A stretch of 64,000 bases of DNA from positions 55,817,266-55,881,265 of the forward strand of contig CM069443.1 in the NCBI GenBank assembly GCA_035610835.1, read 5' to 3'. This DNA comes from Ophiura sarsii (taxonomy: Eukaryota > Echinodermata > Ophiuroidea > Amphilepidida > Ophiuridae). Below, piece after piece: positions 48,856 to 59,902 of the stretch. The translations under genes were made by a program, and so were the position numbers. Position 1 is the first letter of the stretch. Each line of letters begins with the position of its first letter. The notes beneath the pieces are model-generated. The model ran no database searches. It saw only the letters and a program-made list of their open reading frames with translations, and was not told where the DNA came from.

Positions 48856-49090
48856 CTATATAAAAGTAACAGGAATACCGTTAAACTTAGCTATAGCTGT
48901 ATGCCAAATGTGTCCCAAATCATTTCAGCTCATAATAAGTCCATCATTAATAAAGGTGATGGCCATGATAGTACGCCAACAACACAGACCAACTGTAATT
49001 GTAGAAAAAAATCGGGAATGCCCCCTTGATGGCAACTGCCTCATTAGTAGTGTTATCTACCAAGCTACAGTTACACGTCCGGACAAGGGT
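48856..49090 (+). pseudogene. Penelope-like element fragment (RT to GIY-YIG linker)
   Basis: The frame holding ATG 48901 reads ...[18 protein letters not shown] and ISAHNKS, then TNCNCRKK. Near 49010-49020 the frame shifts to [20 protein letters not shown]. In Penelope-like retroelements the order S-x-SC-MPN, a C-x-C-R-x-K cysteine cluster, CPL-x-G-x-CL and V/I-Y-x-A-x-V-T lies between the reverse transcriptase and the GIY-YIG endonuclease. Here the copy stops before the GIY-YIG motif and gives way to a 7-bp minisatellite at about 49101. RT is absent. Frameshifted and truncated at both ends, so dead. Identification is from recalled family motifs. Confidence 0.75.
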
Positions 49091-49100
49091 TTGGATAATG

Positions 49101-49387
49101 TGCGAGTTGCGAGTTGCGAGTTGATAGTTGCGAGTTGCGAGTTCGAGTTGCGAGTTGCAAGTTGCGAGTTCAAATGTGCGAGTTGCGAGTTGGATTTTGC
49201 GAGTTCGAATTGCGAGTTGCGAGTTGCGAGTTCAATTGTGCGAGTTGCGAGTTGGATTTTGCGAGTTCGAATTGCGAGTTGCGAGTTGCGAGTTCAAATG
49301 TGCGAGTTGCGAGTTGGATTTTGCGAGTTAATATTTGCGAGTTGTCAAATGCAAGTTGCGAGTTCTTCATATTTGCGAGTTGTGATT
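49101..49387 (+). repeat. 7-bp minisatellite (GCGAGTT)n with higher-order period
   Basis: Dozens of GCGAGTT units, interrupted by TTCAAATGT, TTCAATTGT and GGATTTTGCGAGTTCGAAT variants that recur at about 63 bp. All frames are open because the unit lacks stops, giving ASCELRV-like peptides; these are not proteins. Confidence 0.95.
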
Positions 49388-49517
49388 TATGTTAATGTTA
49401 ATGTGTTAATACTTTATTATGCTATCAACCTACCTGTGGCCGACTGCTGAATTCTTTCCGGATGAAGCTACGACGACGACGAAACTCTTTGCCTTGAAAC
49501 AAGTAAATCTAGAATCC

Positions 49518-49628
49518 ACTTCAAACACACTTTATGAACATAAAACATATGCTTACTTGCTTAATTCGGGTCGTGTCCGAATTAAGCAAGTAAGCATATG
49601 TTTTATGTTCATAAAGTGTGTTTGAAGT
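49518..49628. repeat. Perfect 52-bp inverted repeat, 7-nt loop
   Basis: Left arm 49518-49569 (starting ACTTCAAACACACTTTATG) and right arm 49577-49628 are exact complements around GTCGTGT. In copies A, B and C only one arm exists (15286, 29554, 37434 regions), so D acquired an inverted duplication. Confidence 0.95.
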
Positions 49629-50237
49629 ATTAAACATATAATATGAGGGAATTACAACATCAAAGCTAGGAGAATGAGAGAGTTAGACATGTTGATGATG
49701 CTATTGAGAAGGACCGATGGATTACTCAGTTTGTTATCCTAAAGAAATTGTAATCCAATACATTAATGCAACGAACGTAATTTTAAGTCAACTAGATTAA
49801 ACAGTTGCCGCATCACGGAATTCCTATTTAACAACTTCAAACAAAATGAATAAAATACACGAAACTTAAATTAAATTAAATATTAAAAAGCTTTGACGCC
49901 GATAAAATAAAATACTGTTAGGCGGGCTAACGGATCTCCAAAAAGAATAGAGTCGGGTTGATTACGCGCTTATAAATGGTTAATTTTGTATTTTGAATTC
50001 TTAAAATTCTCAAATCATTGCCCCTAATAGAACAAATGTTTTTTGTCAACCTGTACAGGTTTTTTCGGATGATTATTGTTTACAATTAGTTAAATTTGAT
50101 CAGGAGCGGAATATCATTGTGAATATTCACGACAGTCACCCGACACATATCCATAAACCCTATACATTATTTACCCGTTTACGTTATTTTTAAACGTTAT
50201 TTTCTTCTATGATGCCGTGACGCACTAATGTACCAGT

Positions 50238-50538
50238 TCAAAGAAGATTTTAAAAACACCACCACAATGCATTTGCTTTTTTTGCAAAATGCCCTAATTC
50301 TGGTCTCCAATTATTTCTCTCGGTTCCCATAGACATTGCACACAATCATGGCTTCATAGCGCGTTCGTCGTTGGAGCTCTTAGGTTCTAGTTTACATCAA
50401 TGAATAAATTAGTTATCAGTGTTTCTCTTTTTTCTTATTTCAAAAACTTAAGAGCTCGACAAATGCATCGTGTGAAAAAAGATTTAGTTGGCTGGCATTC
50501 GCGCAATGCATTGTGGGAAGTCCTAAAAATCTTCTTTG
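50238..50538. mobile_element. hAT-like MITE, CAAAGAAGATTTT termini
   Basis: ~300-bp insertion with TIRs of about 35 bp (CAAAGAAGATTTTAAAAAC... / ...TCCTAAAAATCTTCTTTG; both contain ACAATGCATT). Flanked by GTACCAG (50230-50236, 50539-50545). Copy A reads 'tacccagtgcatc' uninterrupted at the site. A 7-8 bp TSD fits hAT. No ORF. Confidence 0.8.
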
Positions 50539-51464
50539 GTACCAGGTGCATGATATACCATGTTGTATACTGATGGCTAATATTTTGTGCATTTCAAATA
50601 AATATCTGATGATACAAAAATAACACGGTGTAACATTTTGTGATCATCAATACAAATCCATCGAATCAACTATTCTTCTATAAACGTAAACACGCTATAA
50701 ATATTATTGATCGAAAACGTTACGCAGATTTCAGTACCACTTTGCAACGCTATCACAGCAGCTACTTTGAAATCAATATGGCTATTTCCGGTTTTATAAG
50801 GAATTCCGCCGGTTTGTAGATGACCTCAACTGGGCATTTAATTATGTATTTGGTATGTATAATATGGACTGCAATCATTGTCATTTCCGACGCGTGTTAG
50901 TAGTAGCATACGATACGTTTAAACCTCAAACCTGCAGCAATTTCCATCAGTTAATCGAAATCATGTGACTGTGCTTGTTTCATTAAAAAAAACCTTTACA
51001 TGTTTACTCGCAATTCAAGTGACAGAGTGATGTAAAGGATTTTTTTTGTAAAGCCCATAAGACGCTTAGAGTATAATATCAATCTAAATGATTAGATATT
51101 ACACCGGACTGACATAGTCAAAAGACCTCTATTCTTATATCTTAAGAAGACCTTCACAACTTATCGGTGATGTGAGTTTGGTAGGCAGCAATGGACACAC
51201 AGTTTCGGTCATGAACTGCTAAACGAGCCATTAACCAGTTTATGTTACACATGCAGCCGCATTGCGTTTTAAACAGCTGTCCGTTTGTCACGAGTAAAAG
51301 TTCGATAACGCAATGAATCCCGTTTTGTAAATTTTACATAATGACACTGATATTGACCTTTCTGAGTTACTTGCCCATAAAACCTTGAGGTACACACCGC
51401 AATTATATATTTAGGGGAAAATACAGAACTTAAGAAATGCGATATTAAGATATTGGCAGCCATT

Positions 51465-51665
51465 TTGGACGCCATCTTGGATTTATTGTACCGTGAATCC
51501 CAAATGACATTATCACTAGTCTAAATGCGATTCTTACCCTCTAATACTCAGTGGTAGACATACAGCTTACATCTATAGGGTAATAGTACTTTAGTTGTAG
51601 CCATCTTAGCCATCCTTTATAGTTGTAGCCATCTTAGCCATCTTGGTGTGGCCATCTTGAAATAA
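51465..51665 (+). promoter_or_regulatory. Cluster of GCCATCTT words (YY1-like)
   Basis: GCCATCTT at about 51471, 51608, 51632, 51640 and 51651, with one GCCATCCT, partly in a tandem 'tagttgtagccatcttagccatc'. The word matches the YY1 core in other animals. Function is unproven and the cluster may be a simple repeat. Confidence 0.35.
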
Positions 51666-53150
51666 CCATTTTCCGATTGTCAATGTTCTTAGGTTTTTAT
51701 TTGGTTATTCGTGATATCAAATAGAGCAAAATCGGTTGAAAAACCTTTCGTACCAATTTGTTTGTGTCACCGTATTTTGACCCGCCTAACAATATTGTAG
51801 TCTTAGTACAGATCGAGTTAGCGGTACTCAGTCAAGTAAATATTAATAACAATATCAGAAATCACTATCTAATTGTTGTCAGTATATAAAGATTTCGTTA
51901 GACCCTAACTTTTCATAACCAATAAAACACAAAATATCGCCGGGTCAAAACATAAGTATAGGTGAAATGAAATGCGTTGCACAAAGATTCCAATTATGCA
52001 AGTACAGTGTAGTATGAGCTAATTGTATATCTTCTCGCTAACACAACCCCTCTCTGGAGACTACAGCTTGATTTAAATTCGCTGTTTGTTACGAGAAGAG
52101 CTGCTACGTTTTTTTACAACACAACAATAACTATAACACTGTTATTTGAAAGCAGTGATATTGATTTACCTATGCCTTCACCCATAGCTCCGGGGAAAAA
52201 TGTTCTCCAGTCAGTAGACAACAAGTACAACACATTTCCATGACGCTACGCATCATCTAGTAGTAGAGCCTAGGGATGATTTTGTACATATTGTATTATG
52301 TTCTCAAGTTCGTGTAAAGCAACTTGATGGAGTACATAGTGACATGCTCAGCATGACTAGATCTAGCCCGAAGAAAGCGGCTTTATGGTATATCCACTGA
52401 AAATCTGATTACCCCATGGGCCCTTAAATTAACATTTAGTTCCTCCACACAGGTCTTTTATTCAACAATATATCAATTTCTATTCTGGATGATAGTGACA
52501 GGCCATCCAAAGATGAGATTGGTAAGTTTTATAAGCCAGCTGTCACTTCACTGTCAGATTGTAATAATTACAACAGATAAAGGGAAAATACCAATATTAG
52601 ATAGTCTGGCCCCTTCTTAATTGCTTGCAACAGATTTTGTAAGCAAAGATAGTGGCAATTCTAGTACCGACCCAACACTATAGAGCAGGGTCTCTGCTAC
52701 CAAGGTTCAGAGGGTCTATTGTGGGGCCACGGATCTATAATTGCTAAGCATGACTTAGGTTGTCTTTCTTAACTCCAGTTGTTTACTTTAAAGCTTCATG
52801 TCTGCTATAATGTAAAAATTAGAAAACGCCAAACAAAATTATTGTAAAAATAAGATCAATGTTGTTATACGGAAACACGGGAGTAGGGAAATGTACCTTA
52901 GAGATAGTGTGTGATACGGGAACACGTGAAACTGGGACATAAACAGTTGTGTCTTGGTTGGTTGAGCTATCGATGATAAAAAGGTCGTCATACTCTTTAT
53001 TAAATCACAGCTCAGACTATATTATTGATTCTCTTGCAATGACATTTACGTGTTTATATCTGAAATATCAATCATATAACAATTGAGGGAAACGTTTTAA
53101 ATGGGGCATTATTGTGGCGCTTTGAAATATATAAATAAAACAACAGTAAA

Positions 53151-55340
53151 ATACTATTCGGAAGCACACCTCAAGTGGTTTAGTTCTCAGAAAATTATAC
53201 TCGCTGACATCACAGCAACATTTTGATTATTTATCATGTTTATCGTGTTAACTTTTGCAAAATGCAGGCTGAGACCAAGGTAGAGTACCGAACTGACATG
53301 TAAATTACTATCAACGCAAATATCATACCATTTTAATAATAATAATAGTGCAACATCATCATATTTTCGGAAAAGGTATGACGGTTTACGGGATACTGCA
53401 ATTACAGGTATTGAGAATATTACATCACAATTTCGGTGAGTAATAATATGAGCAGTTTCAGACAGGCTGACAGTAGACATATTAAAATAGGAAGAACTGC
53501 AATCGGGGGGGGGGGGGTGCATTTAAAGGTGGGTATATCGTGGAATTTTAGAATGACGGTTTACATCAATGTACCCTCCTTAATAAAATGAATATTTTTC
53601 ACTTGACCGTAAATAAGTGTGCAACGCATTTCTCTCGGTTTTTTTACCCTGAATAGCCACATGGATACATTTCCAGGGTTTTCCCATTCACCGATGTTTT
53701 TCCTATTTAAACATTCTAAGCAAAACAGTACGCGCGTACAACACCCTAACGAGAAAACATTTAAGACGTAACCTTATACGCTTTTGAAACGAGTGTATAT
53801 CCACTTATCTGCTTATGAATACAAGTGTCAAATGTGTTACACTCTAATTCGACGAGTCTCAACCGAGTATAAAGCATTTTCAATACCGCGAAACTCCCCA
53901 TCTGCAAAAGAAACATAACTAACACACAATATATTGGGAAGCACCCGAGCTTCGATGTCAGGACAGAACGGTTGGACGCGCAATTTAGTAGATCCGAGAA
54001 CATACCTGGAAGGTGCTGGATCTACTTACCAATGATGAGAGATATAACTCATCATACTTTCCTCGATCCTTGTCCGTCTTCTAATACCTCAGTCACTCCT
54101 ATCCGTATCCAGATGTGTATTCCTAATTCCAACCATCTGGTGACAACTTCACATCATGGCCAATCTTGAAGGTAAACCAACCGTACTGAATGCTGTCGAA
54201 CACAGTCAGTGAACACACACACGTTGAACGGCTTTCACTGCAACTCCGGTGCATTCTTATGCAAATGAAGAGCCCCGCTACGTATTGAAAATATATTTCC
54301 AACGGGAGAACAATACAATCACCTGAATCGATATCTGAATAACAAAGTATTCCGTATACTGATATATCTCTTGAAGTGTGACATCCACTTTTAATAGAAG
54401 TGTCTGCTGGGAGAACAATGCAATCACCTGAATCAATGTAACAAAGAATTAACAGGTGACTGCATTGTACTCAGTACAATGATACAAAGATTTTCGATTG
54501 GTACATCTCCTGGAGGATGTCTATAGTCTTTCATTATAACGTTTCAATTTAGCATGTTTAGAGAGGTTTGTTATTTAAAAGTTGGGCAACAAATTCTATA
54601 CTGAGACGCAGATTCTAACACTCCTTTATGCTCTTCTATGGCCAAAATAAGATCGAAGTGGAACTATGTTTTGTGAAATCACGCAATAGCATTTCGAGAT
54701 TAAGGGTTATCATAACATCGCTACTTCAAGATGATCTTAATTTGAGCATAAGATGACCTACTACCACATAATTATCTCAAAAAATAGTTGTAATATAATT
54801 ATTTCCACCAACTTGACACTAGTAGTAAGAAATATTAAATTGATGAAGTAATAAAGCTTTTCTTTGAATCAAAATTATGCAATACAATCCCGGGAATAAC
54901 TTCCCGGGAATAACTTCCCGTCAATATATTAACAGTCTTGTTATGGCCACCAATGCTTGATGACAGATGTGTATACATGTAGTCCTTTTAAACATTCAAA
55001 AATATCAAGCCAATTCAGATTTTTTTTAAAAGGTGTATGAGAACTCGGTTATATACTTTGCTCAATTTCAGTTGCGCTTATATATTTTCCCTTGCAAACA
55101 ACATACTGCGACACAGACATTACAATATCACTTATACTCGTTTATAAGCAAATTGTTTAGAATTGAGTTTACACAAAAATTGGTAAAATGTATAAAAAAT
55201 GAATATTTAGTGAAAACATTACTGTAAAATTTGCTCATCACGTGCTGTTTTACTTATTTATAAACCGCTCAAAAGGTAACCCAGGATTGTAAAATACAGC
55301 TGCAACTTCAAAACTATAACTTATAAGATATTCACAATAT
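53151..55340. repeat. Diverged duplicate of 43-45 kb region
   Basis: Non-coding; matches 44390-44830. G13 at 53505-53517. Near 54889-54920 'cccgggaataactt' is tandemly doubled. Open frames up to 111 codons (53187-53522, minus) run through repeats and are not conserved. Confidence 0.6.
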
Positions 55341-55347
55341 CGTTTAA

Positions 55348-55594
55348 CACTTTCCACGCGGTAGGCGTCTGCAGACGACATTCCAAAATGTTATAAAATG
55401 TTTCAAAAATGTCAAATTTATTCAATTTCATTACCATATTTAGAATCACCATGAGAAATGCATTCAATTAAGTACAAACATGCTTAGTATAATATTGGTT
55501 CAGTAATCCTTGAGATAGACTTTGAAAATTGAAAAAGGTTTCTGAAAAATCGGTTTTGTATAATATGGCAAAAATAATAGCCACCTGGAAAGTG
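55348..55594. mobile_element. CACTTTCCACGCGG-family MITE, complete
   Basis: TTAA at 55344-55347 and 55595-55598. Left CACTTTCCACGCGGTAGGCG, right CCACCTGGAAAGTG. 247 bp. The best-preserved left end in the window. Confidence 0.85.
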
Positions 55595-55599
55595 TTAAG

Positions 55600-56390
55600 A
55601 TACAAAGAAAGTTCAATTATAAAAACAAAGTAGTGTGGTGAGTTGTTTTATTTATTTCCATCAATAGCCGCGCGCGCCAGGTTGGTTATTTTTCACTTTG
55701 TCTATTTGGAATCGAACAAACTATAGATATCATAGATAGGTAGTAGTCCGCCTTCATTTCCTGAATAACCTAATATTAAATTTGGTCAATATCATCGTTC
55801 AGTCAATTGGGCATTCAGCAATATACATGTTTAATAATAAACACTTAACGACAGCGTATTGTGTGTCTCTTTTCTGCTCGCTGTGAGATTGTATTTCTTA
55901 AATGAGCAATATTGTTTGTACTGTATATCATAAATATTCTGACGGATGCATACATTGTATTTGTCGTTTTATGATAAGATTAACGAACATAATCTTGAGA
56001 ATAATTTACCGGGATGACCATAACAAACACACCCCTACACATTATGCAATCAGGTCGTACGAAGTAGCGCAAAATTAAGAAGAGACAGTTCTGTATAGCC
56101 TAACCTACTCAGACGCACAGACGTTTTAAACTAATTTCCGCCAATACAAAAACTATCGCATTGGATAACACTTTGGACACTAAGTGTTTCGTTTTAGACT
56201 ACATTGTATGTCTACTAGTCTGACTATATATAGGTCCAATAGTCCGACAAGAAATATTGTTCATGTAGAGGCCCTGAATACGACGTAGTCTTACTGGAAT
56301 CATGGCGGACTACTGATATTTGTTCACCAAAAGCTAAAAATCCCATTTCATTCATGCGAGTTTACATTCGAAAATCCCGCGTCAATTCAA
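55600..56390. repeat. Non-coding, duplicate of 45840-46380
   Basis: No gene. Aligns by eye with 45840-46150 in its first half. 'ccgcgcgcgcc' at about 55668 is a small CG cluster. Confidence 0.55.
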
Positions 56391-56595
56391 AGAATAAAAC
56401 GGAATGGACTGTAGTACATGTATACAAATACTACATGGTAGATGGGAAATATTGCCCCGATCATACCATGTAGTATTTGTTTTATTACACCTCACTGTGA
56501 CTCTGGGGATGAGGTTGTAGGGAAATAGTCAAAACTATTTCCCTAGGGAAATAGTACTTGTGATAGGAATTAGCCAATGAATTGCCATGATTAGT

Positions 56596-56653
56596 TCATG
56601 AATATTTATGAGGTGTAATAATATATATTATTACACCTCATAAATATTCATGA
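56596..56653. repeat. Perfect 58-bp palindrome
   Basis: 29-bp arms with no spacer, beginning TCATGAATATTTATGAGG. Formed where two TIRs of the TTACACCTCAT type abut. Confidence 0.95.
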
Positions 56654-56858
56654 GATAATAGGCACATATCCTGTCATTTCATTGGTCAATTGAGCTGGAC
56701 ACAGTGATAATAAATTGAGCTATTGACGAAATTGAGCTATTTCCCGTGTGGTAGTTTTGACTATTTCCCTATATCATCGTTCCCAGAGACAAAAGTTCTC
56801 TACGTAATAACGTTCTCACACACTTTTAACCTGGTACCTCCTGGGATGATGTCAACAT

Positions 56859-57000
56859 TTAGTTGCCTTCAAAGTCCACACCGAATGATGGAAGAGTGAC
56901 TGGAGGGAACGTGACGGTGCTTGTGGATGGTTCAAAAGAAGGCACAAGCAGACTTTCAGCAGGGACTACCAGGTTGGAAGAGCCCATGGAAGAGGATGAA
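56859..57000 (-). pseudogene. Possible captured coding fragment in MITE
   Basis: The minus-strand frame ending NLVVPAESLLVPSFEPSTST, then VTFPPVTLPSFGVDFEGN and a stop at 56859-56861, is Ser/Pro/Val-rich and less AT-rich than its surroundings. It sits between inverted 'attacacctcat' ends. Unrecognised; may be a transduplicated host fragment. Confidence 0.25.
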
Positions 57001-57055
57001 TATTTATGAGGTGTAATAAAACAAATACTACATGGTACATCGGGGAAAGAGTGCA

Positions 57056-57149
57056 ACTATTTTCCCCTCGGTACTGGCTACAGGCCTACCACCCCGAACC
57101 CGGAGGCTTCGGGGTGGTAGGCCTGTAGCCAGTACCTCGGGAAAATAGT
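57056..57149. repeat. Near-perfect inverted repeat, ~42-bp arms
   Basis: The arm around 'actggctacaggcctacc' (57056-57098) pairs with 57108-57149, loop 'cccggaggc', with one or two mismatches near the base. Confidence 0.9.
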
Positions 57150-57350
57150 TTGCACTATTTCCCCTCTAACCATGTAGTATTTATATAGTACTCCATGCCG
57201 GTTATGCCACGTGGTTGATTCCTTTCTGTAAAGCCGATCGATGAATACTATAAAGTAGATTCATAGACTTTGGCCGTTGTACCATTCAGTATAGGTAACA
57301 TCTTCCAATTGAGGGAGAGGCAGCGATTTGAAATCTTAATCTGTGTTGAC

Positions 57351-57461
57351 ACAAAGGGTCAAAGGTCATGTAGAGGTAATTAGAGGTCAATCTGTGCACA
57401 CCCAATGTTACCCATAAGTTTATTGTCACCAAGCTTGTTTGTATGACCTTTGACCCCTTTC
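57351..57461. promoter_or_regulatory. Two inverted DR1 nuclear-receptor-like sites
   Basis: GGGTCA-A-AGGTCA at 57356-57368 and its complement TGACCT-T-TGACCC at 57444-57456, in 18-22 bp inverted repeats. A further AGAGGTCA lies near 57382. DR1 is the recognised layout for RXR/HNF4-type receptors; here it may simply be the terminus of a small TIR element. Confidence 0.45.
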
Positions 57462-57654
57462 TGTCAAAATGTTAAACTATTTATTGCTGTTTTGGGAATA
57501 ACACAATCTGTGGCAATCTGAGAATCAATCAATGGCGGTCAATCTGAGGATCTCTACAATGGCGGTCTGTGGACAGGTAATAAATAGTGGGAGAAATGTG
57601 TAACTTTGCACAGGGACTATGTAAAGATGTCTGAAGGATTACGTATCTAAATAA

Positions 57655-57712
57655 AGTTTCTGGCTCCTTCACTTCTGGGTGATTTCTAAAACTTTTTGAT
57701 ACCCCCTCGTAT
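57655..57712. mobile_element. Solo mariner-type terminus
   Basis: 'aactttttgataccccctcg' preceded by 'ctccttcacttctgggtgat' matches the right end of 19936-20531. The opposite end was not found. The 162-codon minus-strand frame at 57529-58017 runs through it and is discounted. Confidence 0.65.
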
Positions 57713-58425
57713 AAACCACGGTCTGATAGTAATATTTGCCAGCAAAAGAAAATGGAAAATCGACCGACCGACCCGACTCTTTTGGCACCTGAGGGCAACA
57801 CAACAATTGTGTTGGCCTTATTTCGGACTAGTGGAAAATACTTCATCTTCTGACTAGAGAACTCAAATATGTTTTGGACGACGAAATCCTCCCGAACTAC
57901 TAGCGTAAACAGCAATTCTTGAAGCAGATAGTGTTTCCTCTTGTCCCACTGATACTTGACATGTTGAGTAAGAAGATTGTAAATCAATGCATTTTGGTCA
58001 CGTTTTAAAGCTGTCACAAAAACGATTTACTCCGGAAATGTTTCGTGACAGATACGAGAAGCTGTACTTACGATGGCAATTACATATGAATAGAGTAGTG
58101 GCAAGCGATATTAAGAGGATAATTCATTGATGCTATTGCTGTTGTATGCAACGAAAGGCTGTTCTTATCAAGGCGGAAAACTTTGTTCAAAAAAGTGTAT
58201 GTTGGCTACGGGTTCTTAGCTCTTAGAAAAATACATTTTAAACATTCTGATAAGCGACGGTCAGAACAAATTTTACAACAAGTTGCTTTTAACAAATCAT
58301 GAAATTACTCAACAATATTTTGACTGGCTGAATAAAGCGCTGCTGTTATTTACTCATCACTTTTAGCTAGTTAAAAAACCTAAACGGCAACAACAACATC
58401 AACGTTAGACACTAACACTTTCCAC

Positions 58426-58628
58426 GCGGCTAATAGTTTTACTATACAAAGCAGATTTTTCAGAAACTATTCTTAAAATGAATTACTGAACCAATACTAG
58501 GCATGTTTGTCCTTATTTTAATGTATTTCTCATGGTGATTTCAGATATGGTGATGAAATTCAATTATGTTTACATTTTTGAACAATTTCAGGAACTGTCG
58601 TCTGCAGACGACTGCCGCGTGGAAAGTG
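58426..58628. mobile_element. CACTTTCCACGCGG-family MITE, inverted orientation
   Basis: Ends CACTTTCCACGCGGC and GCCGCGTGGAAAGTG. The core is in reverse orientation relative to the other copies. The flanks CTAA/TCAT are not TTAA, so the TSD has decayed. Confidence 0.75.
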
Positions 58629-59262
58629 TCATAACATTAGAAAATCTTTTACATCAGCTTTAATTGCCCCAAGCACTCATATGAACCATATCACCTGCAA
58701 ATAGCTTTTCTTTATAATCAGATGCCCCATTAACTTTTGCGCGCCAATTCGACATTTCGATTACCACGTCTATACCTGAAACTATAAAAGGTTAAATGGC
58801 TTTGACTGTTTGGCAAGGACGATCAAGACATTTATAAAGTACATTTTCACTGTAGTCAAGCAGCTGCTATGATCATAATTATACTTCAATGAGGTTAATA
58901 AAGTAATCGACGTAAAATGTATCTTTCATATAAAATAAAGTTACGTTTAAGGGTCCATATCCAAACTCTCAGTGCTTTTAAATCGTTTTTCTAGCGATTT
59001 AAAAGCGCTTTTCCAACGGTATTTCGTTCTATTGTTAAAAGCATCGGAAAAAGATCGGTGATTAACTAGAAACCTCTCTACTTATCTGGCGTTAACAATA
59101 GAACTATTGTAGTACTCTTGATGGCCCAATTAGTGAAGCAGACACATGAAAGCGCGAGGAAGATTGTGTTATTAAGCTGACCAGTGTTCACCCGACCCCT
59201 GTTGTGACGTAGAGAGCGACCCATTTGCCAGATTGTACACCTATCGGGTTTCTAGTACAAGT

Positions 59263-59678
59263 CCCGGGGGGGGGCACTGACATTTGAAAAGGGTATAGTT
59301 AGGTGCCGCGCTGAAGACCCCCTTTTCACCCTCTGCTGCTAGTTCTTATGACCCCCCCCCCCCTTTCGAGCCTGCATCAGTTCTTAAGACCCCGTTTTCA
59401 TTGAAAATTCAAAAATCGCGAAATTTTGCGTTCCAAAGCACCAATTTTGTGTTCCAAAGCCCCAATTTTTCGAAAATTTTGCGTTCTTAAACCAAAATAA
59501 ATCGAAAATTGAACTATAGGCCAGTTCTCAAGACCTATTTTTTTGGGAAAAAAATCTGTTCCTAAGACCCTATTTTTCGTCATAAAATCCACTCAGTTCA
59601 GTTCTTTAGCCCCCTTTTTGAGACCCTGGGCGGCACACCCCTACCCAAAAAAAAAGTTGAGTGCCCCCCCCCCCCGGG
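59263..59678. mobile_element. CCCGGGGG-terminated nested element
   Basis: 416 bp with ends CCCGGGGGGGGGCACT and AGTGCCCCCC-run-GGG. Flanked by TACAAGT (59256-59262, 59679-59685). The related sequence at 45118 is uninterrupted ('gtactagaaac'). The interior holds imperfect 'gttcttaagacccc' and 'ttccaaagccccaattttt' repeats. No ORF of note. Confidence 0.75.
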
Positions 59679-59875
59679 TACAAGTGCCAGGTTTTATCAT
59701 GGCAGGTGATAGAGGCTAATCGCGACACTCCTCAAACCCCGACTCAAACGATATGTTTGTAGCCGCCTATTCATTGCTAGGCTTATCGTAATCCACTCGT
59801 TAACGTCATAAGAATAATCCTCCTTGAAGTGGCCTTTAAAGACTATTGTTCAGCCGTGGATGATTTTAGAGTAAG

Positions 59876-59902
59876 CAGGGAGGTGTCAATGACACCTCCC
59901 TG
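59876..59902. repeat. Hairpin, 12-bp arms, 3-nt loop
   Basis: CAGGGAGGTGTC-aat-GACACCTCCCTG. Confidence 0.95.

Larger units (their letters stand above)
48200..53150. repeat. Diverged tandem-unit copy D
   Basis: Colinear with 14110-18900 at much lower similarity: 48240-48420, 48533-48690 (left inverted repeat), 49640-49790, 49980-50230, 50640-51010 and 52120-53140. It has private insertions (Penelope-like piece, minisatellite, hairpin, hAT-like MITE). The exon-like segment is missing. No gene. Confidence 0.75.
56449..57036. mobile_element. Nested palindromic MITE cluster
   Basis: Outer inverted words 'taccatgtagtatttgtttt' (56465) and its complement (to 57036) enclose several others. 56521-56770 has the inverted ends GGGAAATAGTCAAAACTA between TA dinucleotides (mariner-like). 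Back-to-back 'ttacacctcataaatattca' ends form the 58-bp palindrome at 56596-56653 and recur at 57000-57024. At least three TIR elements appear stacked. No transposase. Confidence 0.6.

Noticed and set aside
49101..49387. CRISPR-like array
   Set aside because: Unit is 7 bp without unique spacers in eukaryote-like DNA; it is a minisatellite.
48908..49450. 180-codon ORF
   Set aside because: Only the first ~60 codons have meaning (Penelope-like linker); the rest is the (GCGAGTT)n repeat, open in all frames.
57529..58017. 162-codon minus-strand ORF
   Set aside because: Runs through a mariner-type terminus and sequence that is duplicated but frameshifted at 46.4-46.6 kb.
59398..59592. 64-codon minus-strand ORF with repeated RKIGALEHK-like peptides
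   Set aside because: Translation of the imperfect repeats inside the G-run element.
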